A stretch of 64,000 nt of DNA from Paramecium sonneborni (lineage: Eukaryota > Ciliophora > Oligohymenophorea > Peniculida > Parameciidae), in contig CAJJDN010000033.1 in NCBI GenBank assembly GCA_905182985.1, positions 605,062-669,061 of the forward strand. The letters are read 5' to 3'. Below are positions 1 through 12,131 of the stretch, piece by piece (within the stretch, counting starts at the first letter, position 1; every line of letters begins with the position of its first letter). Below the pieces are notes generated by a model. That model ran no database searches. It was not told the origin of the DNA and worked only from the letters and a program-made list of their open reading frames with translations. A program made the position numbers and the translations under genes.

Positions 1-175
1 TTTTAATATTTTGATTAATAAATGAAAAATTTTATTTAAAAAAAATCTCTATAAGCATTGATAATCTAATTATTTATTTAACTCTGATTTTTCGTTGTTT
101 AAATTATTTTTCAATCACTAATAAAGTCTTTTTCTTAATTATAGTTTGAAATTAGAATTTTTTTTTAAATCTTGG
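1..175. other. A+T-rich sequence, no gene seen
   Basis: No supported reading frame or motif on either strand. It lies downstream of the 3' end of the minus-strand gene copy that follows. Confidence 0.5.
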
Positions 176-1317
176 ATATAAATTCTAAAACAATTTTAAT
201 GTCCTAAAACTGAAATGCTGATTTTGAAGTGAAGCTTTATTTATTAATATTTTGAACAAAAATTTTGAAACGAAATAAAATTTAAAATTATTCTACAATT
301 TTCAGAAAAGTTGTAAATTAGAATGAGTATTCAGTCAAACAAAAACATATGAAAAGAATTATGATTAAATCAAAATTATTGTATATCAAATATTAATTTA
401 TCTATTACAATAAAATTTTTCTTTGTTGTTGTTAATTGAATTCCATGATTATTAACAAATTTTTGAAGACTATTGTTGTGACTCAATTATGTATAATATT
501 CTCTTTAAAACAACTTTCTATCCATAATACTTCTATTGATAGGACCTAAAGGTTCACACTCTCTTTTGACATGACCCCATAAATGTTTATTTTTAATTAA
601 AACATCTTTTACTTTAATTGGATTAAAAGTCAGTTCTTTAGGTTCTACTAATTTATTTATTTCAAATTCTTCTTCACTATCTGTATCAATTTTACCTAAA
701 CTTTACTATTATTTAATTTTGAAATCAAAAAGTTTTTTAGCTTAAACTCTAATTTAATCAGTATTGGAAAGGGATTCACCTTCCATAAATTTTTAATGAA
801 AAGCTTTAGCTAATTATGATTCTTGTTTATAGTAATATATCTTGCCAATTAATTCATAAGCATTTAATTCATATTCATATTCTTTGAAACATAAAGCATA
901 TTTTAGGAATTTTTTGGAATAATTCAAAGATCTTCTTAGATCACCATCTAGAAGGTAAAGTTCAGCTAGAAATTTGTAAGCTATCATTTTATATTTGAAT
1001 GCTCTATGACCATTGCAAAAGATAAGAAACTTTTACCAAACTTATATGGCTTTTTGAAATAAGTTATTAATTTGTAATACAAAAGCAAAAGCAAATACTC
1101 CAATATTATAAAGATTGCCTATTCTTGTTTGTTTTAAGTATCTCTTGATTATTTATAAAATTATACTTTAAAATAAATGAGAATCTTTCTTCAATATCTG
1201 CAGGATCATTATAATCAATTTGTTAAATTAATTTAAGAGCTTATTGTCTTCTATTAATATAGGGAGAATTTTCATCATCTAATAATTTAAAAATTCTTTT
1301 TTCATCTTTTAAGAAAT
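176..1317. repeat. Contig-overlap duplicate, copy 1 (1142 bp)
   Basis: Bases 176-1317 are repeated exactly at 1319-2460 with only one N (1318) between them. A perfect direct repeat meeting at a lone N is the signature of two contigs whose overlapping ends were joined without merging. It is unlikely to be biological. Confidence 0.93.
370..1317 (-). CDS. Duplicate 3' part of helical TPR-like gene (assembly copy)
   Basis: This is the same coding sequence as the complete gene at 1513-2620, cut off at its 5' side by the N at 1318. It ends at the same TGA (reverse complement of 370-372). It carries no information beyond the complete copy and should be removed when the overlap is collapsed. Confidence 0.85.
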
Positions 1318-1318
1318 N

Positions 1319-2460
1319 ATATAAATTCTAAAACAATTTTAATGTCCTAAAACTGAAATGCTGATTTTGAAGTGAAGCTTTATTTATTAATATTTTGAAC
1401 AAAAATTTTGAAACGAAATAAAATTTAAAATTATTCTACAATTTTCAGAAAAGTTGTAAATTAGAATGAGTATTCAGTCAAACAAAAACATATGAAAAGA
1501 ATTATGATTAAATCAAAATTATTGTATATCAAATATTAATTTATCTATTACAATAAAATTTTTCTTTGTTGTTGTTAATTGAATTCCATGATTATTAACA
1601 AATTTTTGAAGACTATTGTTGTGACTCAATTATGTATAATATTCTCTTTAAAACAACTTTCTATCCATAATACTTCTATTGATAGGACCTAAAGGTTCAC
1701 ACTCTCTTTTGACATGACCCCATAAATGTTTATTTTTAATTAAAACATCTTTTACTTTAATTGGATTAAAAGTCAGTTCTTTAGGTTCTACTAATTTATT
1801 TATTTCAAATTCTTCTTCACTATCTGTATCAATTTTACCTAAACTTTACTATTATTTAATTTTGAAATCAAAAAGTTTTTTAGCTTAAACTCTAATTTAA
1901 TCAGTATTGGAAAGGGATTCACCTTCCATAAATTTTTAATGAAAAGCTTTAGCTAATTATGATTCTTGTTTATAGTAATATATCTTGCCAATTAATTCAT
2001 AAGCATTTAATTCATATTCATATTCTTTGAAACATAAAGCATATTTTAGGAATTTTTTGGAATAATTCAAAGATCTTCTTAGATCACCATCTAGAAGGTA
2101 AAGTTCAGCTAGAAATTTGTAAGCTATCATTTTATATTTGAATGCTCTATGACCATTGCAAAAGATAAGAAACTTTTACCAAACTTATATGGCTTTTTGA
2201 AATAAGTTATTAATTTGTAATACAAAAGCAAAAGCAAATACTCCAATATTATAAAGATTGCCTATTCTTGTTTGTTTTAAGTATCTCTTGATTATTTATA
2301 AAATTATACTTTAAAATAAATGAGAATCTTTCTTCAATATCTGCAGGATCATTATAATCAATTTGTTAAATTAATTTAAGAGCTTATTGTCTTCTATTAA
2401 TATAGGGAGAATTTTCATCATCTAATAATTTAAAAATTCTTTTTTCATCTTTTAAGAAAT
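1319..2460. repeat. Contig-overlap duplicate, copy 2 (1142 bp)
   Basis: Exact partner of 176-1317. The second contig starts here and continues without a break into unique sequence at 2461, so this copy carries the complete gene. Confidence 0.93.
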
Positions 2461-2620
2461 CATAATCATCTTGAAAGACCCACGGTTTCTTTTTTTTAGA
2501 AATAGAAGGTAGACTAATTTGAGAGATGCTTCTAATACTTACCATAGTAGATTCATCGTTTTTTTATTAAGTTCTTGAACCTTTAACGTTTGGAGAACAA
2601 CAGTAGATACTAAATTTCAT
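1513..2620 (-). CDS. Uncharacterised all-helical protein, TPR-like middle
   Basis: The ciliate-code model gives 360 aa with one 25-nt intron (2285-2309). The first ATG in the open frame is at 2620 and the stop is TGA. The N-terminus has two early cysteines (MKFSIYCC) followed by a Ser-rich stretch. The middle is a series of paired amphipathic helices with TPR-like spacing (AYKFLAELYLLDG, LNAYELIGKIYYYKQ). A charged tail follows (DTDSEEEFEINKLVEPKE). I do not recognise a named family; helical repeats suggest a protein-binding scaffold. The CC near the start could be palmitoylated, which is inference. It is transcribed in the same direction as the MORN gene at 2802-3959, with 181 bp between them. 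Confidence 0.8.
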
Positions 2621-2801
2621 AAATAATATATAACAATAATAATATTAATAAAAAAATTATAATAAGAAAATTATCAAACAATAGTCATAAATATTAGTTG
2701 CTGATTATAATTATAAATTAGAAGATGAGATATAAAAATAAGAGGAATATTTAAGGAAAACAGATAAAAATATTTAAAGCAAATGATTTAAATATTAAGA
2801 T

Positions 2802-3959
2802 TCATTCTTATGAAACTAATTTTCCTTTTTCCCAAACTCCAATAATTTCAGTTCCATCTGCTTCTATTAAGACTCCTTTTCCATGTTATCTTCCATTATG
2901 CCATCCTCCTTTATAGGTTTTTCCATCCGCAAATGAAAAGATTCCATAACCTTCTTTTTTATCCTCTTTATAATCTCCAACATATTTATTACCATTAGCC
3001 CAATAAAAGGTACCTTTACCATACATTTAATTTTTAATCCATTCTCCAGTATAGATTTAACCATCTGGCCATTTATAAGTGCCGAATCCATCAATAAAAT
3101 CTTTAGAATAACTACCTTCATAAGAATTCCCATTAGACCATATATATTTTCCTTAACCATGTTTCATACCACTTTAATATTAACCTGTATATATATCTCC
3201 AGATACCCAATTTTCTGTACCATTTCCATCTTTTTCATCATCTTTCCATTCTCCTACATATATATTACCATCAGTATCTACATTTTTACCAAATCCACAT
3301 TATAAATCATCAAGCCAATCTCCTTCCTTAAATTAATGTATTATTAATCAATACATAATATGAACCATCACAACGTATTAATCTTCCTCTACCATTAGCT
3401 CCATGATTCTACCAATATCCTTCATAATAAGTTCCATCTGGCCAATATTAACGACCTTTGCCTTATTTTTATTTATTTCTCCATTGTCCTACATATATTA
3501 TTCCAGTACTAATGAATTACTAATTTAGATTGATATAATAATTACATGAGGTGGTAAAGATATACAATCATTGAATTTTTTATTCAATTCAGGATCATAC
3601 TAAAAAGGAGGAAGAGATTTCAATATTTTAATGACATTTAAATTTGTTATATCTGGTTCCTTCACTTATATTGCTATATCTGAATCTGGGGCATCATTAT
3701 TTTTAAAAAGATAACTATCTGACTCTTATTAAAGAAAGCGATGTTTTAATGGTTCAACTTTTGTTAATTCATTTTTACTAAGCATTGATCTATCATTTAA
3801 ATCAGATCTTGGGGAAGTGAACTAAATTAGTTAAAACCTTTACTCCACTATTTATTTAAGGCTTTGATTAATTTTCTTTGATTTGGATCTAATTTGTTTG
3901 TTATTAAACTTATTGGGATTCTGAGGCTCGACGTTATGTGTTTTAATGGCATGACACAT
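2802..3959 (-). CDS. MORN-repeat protein
   Basis: The model is 367 aa, with introns at 3520-3545 (26 nt) and 3327-3354 (28 nt). The start MCHAIK was chosen because the frame is open from it and no intron is needed before residue 150. Residues 1 to about 165 are Lys/Ser/Asn-rich and probably disordered. The rest is about eight MORN units of the form YxGxWxxGxxxGxGxxxxxDG, for example IYVGQW, TYYEGYW, NKYVGDYKEDKKEGYG and KTYKGGWHNGRQHGKG. MORN repeats form elongated beta structures that bind proteins or acidic lipids at membranes and the cortex; ciliates have large families of them. There is no kinase or SET domain attached, so the role is structural or targeting by family analogy only. Confidence 0.9.
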
Positions 3960-4092
3960 TTGTACTTTATGATTATCGAGATTATATTTGTCGTTGTTAT
4001 TATTATCGTTATTGATGTGGTTGCTTTTTAATACATGCTGAACCCATATGAATTTTAATTTATATATTATTATAGTATATTAACTAAATATA

Positions 4093-5046
4093 TCATCTGA
4101 TATACTGGTTCTCGTCTTTAACTTAATTTGATTACATTCTAGATTGATTCATCCTTGATTATTACATTATTGCTATTAATTCTAAATTATATTTTCATAC
4201 ATTAGGTTTTGCTTGTCTTATCTAACCTAGTTATTTCTTAAGTTTATTAACTCTCTAATTCTTTTCTTACATTTTAATACTTTTACAATAACCTAAAATT
4301 AAATTCATATTTATTTTACTTCTCTAATTCTTAAGATCTTATTTTCCTTTATTCTTCTTATCCACTTAATATTCTCTATGTTAAAGCATTTAATTCATTT
4401 ATTTATTTCTATCTCAATTGTGTAATTAAATTTCTTATCTTCTATTATCTACAAGATGTCCATTTCTCATATTCATCTCTCTCTTACGCTTATATTCTTG
4501 ATTGAATCACATGAGCTTCCAAATAACTAATATATTAATATTATTTAATACTTTTCTTATCTAGCCAATTACTCTTCAGTCTTTCTTAATGCCAAAAGTT
4601 CAGCAGAATCCTTTGGCCTAACTGGAAGTGAATTTTCTAACTCTTCTGAAAACTATCTTAATTCATCTTCTTATCTTTAAAGTGTTTATTCTTTCACCTT
4701 CTAAGCTTCACTATCAAATTCAGACATCTTTTAATCCCAAAACTAATTAAATTAATTAAATTCTTCCAAATGAGCTTTCTCAATCTCTTATTTCTCTGAA
4801 CAATGTCTGTCCTTTACATCTACTTTATTTTTTGTATCTAACTCTTTCTTTAATTCTCCCAACCTCTTTTTAGCTTAATCTGCTTCCAAATACTTACCTG
4901 CTTTCTCACAACTCTTTTAATGATCATATAATATTTATCTAACAACTAATTCTATATTTTTACATATATTCCTCTATATCTCCTTATTATACTGGAAGGT
5001 TATTCGTGCCTTTTCTTGATGAAGTAGGTCTTTAAAATTAACTCAT
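4093..5046 (-). CDS. Coiled-coil protein
   Basis: 296 aa from four exons; the introns are 19, 25 and 19 nt (4974-4992, 4527-4551, 4182-4200), so two of them are at the lower size limit for the group. The protein is almost wholly charged heptad-like helix rich in E, K, Q and L. A more conserved-looking central stretch reads RPKDSAELLALRKTEEQLAR, followed by KYLEAH. That pattern resembles cytoskeletal or axonemal coiled-coil proteins, but I cannot name a family. The 3' end was placed at TGA 4093-4095 after a last 19-nt intron. Without that intron the frame runs on into the next intergenic region, so the final 30 residues are less certain. Confidence 0.75.
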
Positions 5047-6019
5047 TATTGCAGAAAATTGGATTTTTAATATTAACGTTAAGAATTTATTTTATCACTT
5101 ATATATTTATATAATTATATATTTTTCATATTCATATATTTATATATTTTTCATATTCATTATATTAAATATTATTATAAATAGATCAACTTAAATCCTA
5201 TCCCTTAAATCTATACTTAATACAAATAGTTTTGTTTAACAAACTATGAATCATTAAAAAAACAAATTAAACAACAATCCATTTCAATTAATCATTATTG
5301 CCTGCAAAATCTTAATTTCTTATTACATCATATGAAATTGATAATCTCAATAACAATAAAAAAGGAATTAAATACGTTTCTTTTGGAGCGAACAAAAATT
5401 TACATAGGATTTTCTATTAGTTATATTAATTACTCATTATTTTGACATAATTGTTCGATCAAATGACAGATGAATTGTTTCTATTTTTCCATCTAAGTAT
5501 ATACAAGTTATGTTAAGCCACAAAGGATATTTTCAAAATATTCTAACAAACCATAATAAAAAACTATCTAATATTATATTTTAATTGTCAGGTTTCATAA
5601 TCATGATAGAGAAACAAAAAAAAAAAAGAGAAATATAAATTTATTATTAATAATTTTAGCATAAATTTGAAACATTAATTTCCGCTTGACATTTAAATTT
5701 TAAGAAAAAAATTAAATTATAAAAGCTAAAGTACATTTGTTGTACGTCATAAGATTTAAGTTTAATATTAAATTTCTTTTATTTACGCTTATTTTACAAA
5801 AAAAAGCTGTTTGTTTCTTTATTTTATAAACTAATATAATATGTAAGATTAGTAATTGTTATTAATGAAAGTCAACTCAGTTGGAAATGATGTTTGATAA
5901 AACAATTTTTGGAAGGAATTTTCATAAAAAATATAAGGATTTAAAATAAGGTTATTTCGTCTTTGCATTCATCTAAGATAAATTACTTAGATAATAAGAT
6001 AATGAATTGAAAAATTCTT
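5047..6019. other. Intergenic, no gene supported
   Basis: About 1 kb of A+T-rich sequence. A frame open from 5888 (MMFDKTIFGRNFHKK) runs into the Rab-like relic below and may be a decayed upstream part of it, but no Rab N-terminal GTP-binding motif can be read. Nothing else is supported. Confidence 0.4.
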
Positions 6020-6330
6020 TTTTTAGTGGGAGGAGTTTTAGTTTTTGATTTAACAGATAGATCATATTTATTTTTTAGATAGGAAAAGTTGATGTATGAT
6101 AATGGATTAGATTTAAAATAAGCAGCAGTTAATATTATGAAAGATAATTCAAAATAAAAAAATTGAGAAGTAGATTGTTGAGATATCTCTTGTTTATACT
6201 AAAAAAGAAAGGATATGAAGAAATAATATTTAGTGCAACTAATAATAAAGTATAATTATAAAATTTAAGTTATTTGAAAGAATATTTGTAAAAATTGTAG
6301 ATTAGATTGAGATTCAAAATCAAGAATAAA
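6020..6330 (+). pseudogene. Relic of a Rab-family small GTPase
   Basis: One frame reads GVLVFDLTDRSYLFF, which matches the Rab segment after switch II (usually ALLVYDITNRESF). Further on, a second frame reads GYEEIIFSATNNK, equivalent to the Rab G5 region (usually ETSAKNN). Between them are TGA codons and frame changes, the NKxD motif cannot be read cleanly, and no P-loop is visible upstream. I read this as a dead Rab copy. It could instead be a more distant GTPase relic; the two motifs in the right order and spacing make Rab most likely. Confidence 0.5.
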
Positions 6331-6633
6331 TTTTTGAATATTTTAGATTGAAAATTTATTGATTATAACTTATATTATGTAATTGTAATCTAAAATGTTA
6401 AAAAAAAAAAGTACAATATAATGCAAATAGAAAAATGGTTTAATGAAATAGTTAAATTATACCGAAAAGAATCTAAAATAATTTAATTAATTTAATGATG
6501 AGAGCATATAAAAAAAATAATTAAATATGAAATTAGAATTAAGATTTCAATCTAAGAATGTTATAAGATTAATGATTACAAATAAATTTATTTAGAATTA
6601 CATCATATTAATATTTATTTCTCAAAAAGCAAA

Positions 6634-7825
6634 ATGGGTTAAACTTGTAAGATGAATACTTGTTGTACAAAGGAGGAAGTTTAAAATTTAAAAAATTCTG
6701 GAAGATCTCTAGAAATATAAATAAAAAAATCAAAACATTCATAACAAATAAAGAATGAATAGGAAAAAGAGGAGGATAAAACATAAAAAAAGAAAAGTGA
6801 TACAGTTTCTGATTTAATGGCATCTTCATAACATAGTAAGATGTCTATAAAGTAAATTGAAAAGAATCTAGGATCAGAAATAAAAGATGGAAATTAGAAT
6901 GCTTTGATATAGAAGAGTATAGGAGTTAATGATAGAATGAAGTTTCCAGTAAAAATGATAAATAATCAAGAAAATATTGTTACAAAATGGTGCATCATAT
7001 GAAGGTGAATGGATTTAAGGTAAGAGAGATGGATATGGTAAATAGATATGGCCAGATGGTTCAGTTTATGAAGGTGAATGGAAGGAAGACAAATCTTGTG
7101 GGAAAGTAAATGGAATAATAAATTAATAGGGAAAATTAATTCATGCTGATGGAGATGTATATGATGGAGATTGGTTAGATGATGCAGCAAATGGTTTAGG
7201 ATCATATATACATGTAAATGGAGCTAAATATTAAGGGGAGGTATATGTTTTTTAATTTATTTTAAGTGGTTAAATGATAATTAACATGGAAGAGGTATAG
7301 AAATATGGCCAGATGGAGCAAGATATGAAGGAGATTATTAATTAGGTAAAAAACATGGTAAAGGAAGATTAAATTTTGCAGATGGTTCTTGTTATTAAGG
7401 TAATTAATGTAGAATTTAAATAAATTAGGTGAGTTTTTTGATAATGAAATTTAAGGATTTGGAAATTATTAATGGCCTGATGGAAGATTATATGTTGGAG
7501 ATTGGATGAAAAATAAAATGCATGGAAAAGGAGAAATTAAATGGCCAGATGGAAGACTATACAAAGGAGTATTTTAGTTTTAATAAAAGAGGAATATGAT
7601 AATGATAAGAAACATGGTAAAGGAGTATTTATTTGGGAAGATGGAAGAAAATATATAGGAATTTGGAAAACAGGTAAATAATATGGAGTTGGAATTTATT
7701 ATTCTAATGATAATGTTATGAGAATTGGAGAATGGGTTGAAGGAAAAAGAGTTAAATGGTATGATAAAGAAGAAATTATAGAATTAGAAAGAAAAGGTAT
7801 AATAGATGAACTTCAAAATTAATGA
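6634..7825 (+). CDS. MORN-repeat protein with N-terminal lipidation signal
   Basis: 355 aa from six exons; introns lie at 6949-6970, 7106-7129, 7241-7266, 7400-7428 and 7569-7591 (22 to 29 nt). It starts [11 protein letters not shown]: Gly2 fits the N-myristoylation rule and the nearby cysteines fit S-palmitoylation, so attachment to a membrane is likely (inference). A Lys/Ser-rich linker of about 100 residues follows. Then come about nine MORN units ([46 protein letters not shown]), with a charged C-terminal helix ([16 protein letters not shown]). The layout matches the MORN gene at 16242, so the two are probably paralogues. The stop at 7823-7825 is 29 bp from the stop of the convergent LRRC56 gene. 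Confidence 0.92.
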
Positions 7826-7853
7826 TTATATTTATTTATATTAACTACATTAC

Positions 7854-9617
7854 TCATTTGAACTTATTTAATAAAGTTTATATGTCAATACTTTTTCTAT
7901 CAGTAGGATCGAAAATTTATTCTTTATTTTACTTATGTTTTCTGGCTGCTTTTAATGGATTTCCTGCAAAAGCTTCATCAAGTCCAACTAATTCTGATGT
8001 TGGATCAGGCTTATTTAAATATTGATAGATTCTTACAGTATAATTATATTAAACTTATGCTGTTTGTGGTCGTTTTAATTTTGATTTTTCTAAAGGTTTT
8101 TATTTTATAGATAAACTCAACAACCTATTTTCATCTGGTTCTTCTAGAAGTTCTTTTTCTAACTAAGATTTGACTTTCTCTTCAAGATCTTTCAATTCTT
8201 CTACTTTTACAAGCTTTAAGACAATTTAATTAAAATACATCAAATTTTGAATCCATCATTTAAGCAATATCATAAAGTTATTAAATTTGATTTGTTTCTG
8301 AAATAAATTAAGATTCTGTTGGTATATCATTATCATCAATATATATTTCAGTTGCTGGTAATTTTTCATATAGTTTTTCTCTTAAATAATCCTCTTTGAT
8401 TAATGGATTTGAACTTATGATTAATTATTGTAGATTTAAAGATTCTAAATAATCAATTTAAGACTCTTCAGCCAATTCATTACCTTCAATATCTAATATT
8501 GATATCTTTTCATGAAAAGCTAAAGGACTTATATCTTTTATATTATTAAATGAACAATAAAATTCAACTAGATTAGGCATACTCATAACTCCTAATAAAA
8601 ATTAATTTAAATAATTTTACCTGAAATATCAGTCAATTTTGAATTGCTAATCCAAAGTATTTATAAATTTCTTAACTTAGTTCCTAGTAATCTCAATGAT
8701 TCAATTTGAGAATGATTTAATTTTAATTCTTATAAATTTTATAAATACTCTCCTAGCATATAAAGAGAATCATTCATAGTATTAAATCTAAATTATATGG
8801 ATTTAATTTAATCGAATTAGCTCTAAAAATATATAATTATTATATTATATACTTCATTTTTTTTAGTTATCTCTGATAAAGTATCTACATCCATTGTATC
8901 GTAAATCATATCATCTATTTTTCTTTTTGCTATTTATAATTAAAATATTGGTTCTGAGATTTGAGATTCCTACTATTTAGGTAGAGATAATTTCTTTGTT
9001 TCTACTTCTTCTTCTTTTTTTAATTCAATTTTTTTTCCTTATTATGTTAATGATGATCTCCTTAATATTGAAGGTTTAGTAACTATAGAGTTATTAAGAC
9101 TTTATTCCTAATTTTAAATAATTGATTTATCTTCATCTTATTACTACTATTTTGCAGATGATAACCTTTTTAGTGCAAATATTGGAGGTTTTTATTCTTT
9201 TTATTCTTTTTATTCAAATTATAATTGTTCTGTGTTTTTCTATATTTTTTTAATCATAAGAGGTCTTGTTGGTTAAGCTGATGTAATTCTGTTTGATATT
9301 ATTGTTTATTTAAGTTAAGAAATCTTGCTTTAATCTAATAATTTGGATGTATTTATTGATGAAGGAGGCTTTGATGAATTTGGTGTAGCTGTCTCTTTAT
9401 AAAAATTAGATGTAGCAGTAGACATAGCATCAAGTTTACTTTTCTTTAAGTTTTCTTGTTTATCTCCAACTTGCCTTACTCTAAAATTTCCTTTATAATC
9501 ATCACTGATGAATTCCTCTGGAGCAACCTTTCTATTTTTCTCTTCGTGATATTTTTGAACAAAACTTTGTGCTAATGATTCATCTAGTCTTTCTAATAAT
9601 TTTTAGTTTAATTTCAT
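7854..9617 (-). CDS. LRRC56: LRRC56/ODA8-like leucine-rich-repeat protein
   Basis: 559 aa, four exons, introns at 8823-8852, 8592-8620 and 8214-8238 (30, 29, 25 nt). About 260 residues of Lys/Gln-rich linker precede a short LRR domain: LQNLQELKLNHSQIESL, LRNLQILWISNSKLTDISG, MPNLVEFYCSFNNIKDISP, then ISILDIEGNEL. This repeat order and wording, particularly the LRxLGTxLxNLQxLW step, is that of LRRC56, whose Chlamydomonas counterpart is ODA8. That protein works with ODA5 and ODA10 in assembling or transporting outer dynein arms in cilia. A long helical C-terminal tail ends in a basic stretch. A ciliate with thousands of cilia would be expected to keep it. Naming rests on the motif pattern read by eye; other short-LRR proteins are possible but fit less well. 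Confidence 0.8.
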
Positions 9618-9736
9618 TCAAATTTTATTATATACTTAAACAAGTTTCATTTATATAATTATTTTAATAACAGACATACAAATCAAGTAATTAACTAAAA
9701 ACAAATAAAATATTTATGATGAAAAACTAATGAAAG

Positions 9737-10181
9737 ATGAAAAAGGAAAGATCAAATCATAAACCTTTATCAGTCTTTGTATCATCAAATGAACAACTAA
9801 CTATTTTAAGTTAAAATTTTATACATGATAATTTTGATAGTAAGACTTTTGCAAATGATAAAAGATAATACTATTAACAACTTAATAGATGTTTATAATC
9901 ATATTAGCAGAGTAATAGAAAATTTTTTAAAGTCTTTAATAAATTATAATGAAAATAATTAGAAGAAGAATTAATAAAATTAAGAGAAGGATGCAAAATA
10001 GCTTAAATAATTGGTAATATTATTTAGTAATATTTTAGGTTTCATGAAGTTGGTTATTACTTTTTTGTAAATATTGATTTCTGAAAACAGTATGAGAACA
10101 ACTGTGATACAATACTTTGAAACATCTTTGATAGATGATAATCAGAAATATTTCAATGTTTTAGATGAATACTCAAAATGA
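9737..10181 (+). CDS. Small unknown protein with one in-frame TGA
   Basis: The frame starts MKKERSNHKPLSV and is coding-like throughout, with one intron at 10014-10038 (25 nt). However, TGA at 9950-9952 interrupts it after about 71 codons. The same frame carries on convincingly afterwards (LEEELIKLREGCKIAQII, then VIQYFETSLIDDNQKYF) to a final TGA at 10179-10181, for 139 codons in total. No GT...AG intron of normal size removes the TGA in frame; the only frame-preserving option is 51 nt. It may be a recent pseudogene, a sequencing error, or an unusually long intron. No family recognised. Confidence 0.5.
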
Positions 10182-10629
10182 TTTGAATGAAAAATCTCTC
10201 TTCAATTAATGAGTATGATTGGTATTTGTAATCTATATAAATAATTCATTTATTTTATTACAAATTGTTATTTATGCAAATATTAATTAATCTTTTTTCA
10301 TAATATGTAAAAATTTTTTAGTAAATAATTTAAATAATTATGATATTTTATAATAAGCGAACTTAAAAAAGACATTGAGATAAATTAACTGTAAATTTAA
10401 CATGAATCATTCGAATGTAAGAATCATAAATGGAGCATCAAGCACTAAACCATAATCAGCAAAAATTTGAATTTGATATTAAAGAAATAATAGATGTAAA
10501 GAAAAGTCTAAATATATACTAAATTGTTAAACTAAGCTATTTAAATTTTAATGATCAAGAAATGAAATAAATATAAAATATTTTAAAACTGTTTTTAAGT
10601 ATAAATTAATAAATTTTCTTAAAAAAAAA
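10182..10629. other. Intergenic with a doubtful small ORF
   Basis: A single-frame stretch at 10430-10633 encodes 67 aa (MEHQALNHNQQKFEFD...) and overlaps the start of the next gene by four bases. With TGA the only stop, ORFs of this length arise often by chance, so it is not called as a gene. The rest is A+T-rich. Confidence 0.4.
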
Positions 10630-11985
10630 ATGAATGAGGACTTCGAGTAAATTGAAGATAATTAAACAGATTCAAATCTTATGTTAAATAAATAGAGAAC
10701 CCTTAGCAATTATTAATAAGATTCAGAATTCGCAACTAGGGTAATTACTAACTAATCTGAATCAAACCAAAAAAAATAATCAATTATATTAATTGATCAT
10801 TCTGAACATTAAGACTTTTAGGAATAATAAAATTATTTTAAACTAGACAAAAATGTAGAAAAAAAAGGATTAGAACATAAAAATATAAGATTTTTATCTT
10901 AATAAAAAAAGAGTTCATAGATTGAAAAATTTTATCACTCTTAAACAAGAATACAGATTTAAGATGATTCATCATATTAAAATCATTATTGCAATAGCTA
11001 TATGCAAAGTTTAAAAAAATATAATTAATTAAAAAGTAATGATTATCAGAATATAAGTGCTGGACATGATGATTATAATAGTGATAATGTTGATGAATTA
11101 TAAGAATAAAGAAAATAAAAAATAAGAGAATTAGAATTATAAATTTAGGTGGCTTAAATAGAAATAGATGAATAAGACGAAAAAATTAAATTAAATAAAG
11201 GTATGATCACTACCTTTGAAAACTTTATGCTTAAAGATTATAATTATGAGGAATTTAAGAAAATTTTATAGTCTGATAGCAATTTTAAAACGGATAATAT
11301 TTTGATTACTCATCTCATTAATAAACTAAAATAATTATTACAAGAATTCTAGAATTCAATTATTGATAGAATTGATAGATTTGATGGTAAAACAGAATTT
11401 GAAAAAGATTATAACGGTGATTAAAATAGAAATTCAAAAGTAAATGATCAACCATTAGATATAATTACAAGGGAATTCTAAATTTTCTCACAATAATAAT
11501 AATAATAAATAGATATTTAAGATAATAAAGATTAAATCATAAATCAAGATTTTTTATTGACAAACAATAACTTAAATTCACTAATACTTTCTATTAATGA
11601 TTAAACAAAATTGTTACGTGATGTTTTGTAAAAAAGTTGTTGTTTAATAATAAAATTTAATTGTGAAATATATAATGGCCTTTAAGGAATGTCCAAAAAT
11701 AAAAATTAGCTTGAATAAATTGGAGATTTAACAAAGTCTGTAAAGTAAATAATTTAATAAATTTAATCAATAATTAATCAATAATTGGATCTATAATAAA
11801 TTTCAACTGAAAACGATCAAATTTTGCTTTTAGATTTGTTGAAATAGCTAATAAATAAATAAGAAAAAGCAAAATAATTTCAAAAATTGTTTGAATAACT
11901 TATATTTTAAAGAATTGATCTTGTTCAGCAAAGTGAAGAAAATTTAAGAGAAGAAATGGTAAAAAGATTACAATCTTTTAATTGA
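10630..11985 (+). CDS. Uncharacterised Gln/Asn-rich protein, single exon
   Basis: An uninterrupted 451-aa frame from MNEDFEQIEDNQ to TGA 11983-11985. Glutamine is mostly TAA. Residues 1 to 150 are low-complexity and polar. Helical, coiled-coil-prone segments follow (QEQRKQKIRELELQIQVAQ near residue 160; KQFQKLFEQLIFQRIDLVQQ near the C-terminus), with a run of Gln codons between. No enzymatic motif is visible. It precedes the F-BAR-like gene on the same strand with 146 bp between, so each probably has its own promoter. Reality as a gene is likely from its length and codon pattern; function unknown. Confidence 0.75.
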
Positions 11986-12131
11986 TATTAATATTTTATA
12001 ATTATTAAAGAAAATTCTTTAAATTGATTTCTACCTTAAGTTCTTCTTTATAAATTATAAGAAATTCTAAGTTAAATAATATAGATTTCTATATTGAATT
12101 TATTTTTTAAAATTAATTATAATATTCTCTC

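Noticed and set aside
176..2460. True segmental duplication of the helical-protein gene
   Set aside because: The copies are identical and abut at a single N; the same happens at two other Ns, so an assembly overlap is the simpler reading.
2867..3160. Standard-code minus-strand ORF
   Set aside because: It overlaps the MORN gene in another frame; the real frame uses TAA as Gln and shows clear MORN repeats.
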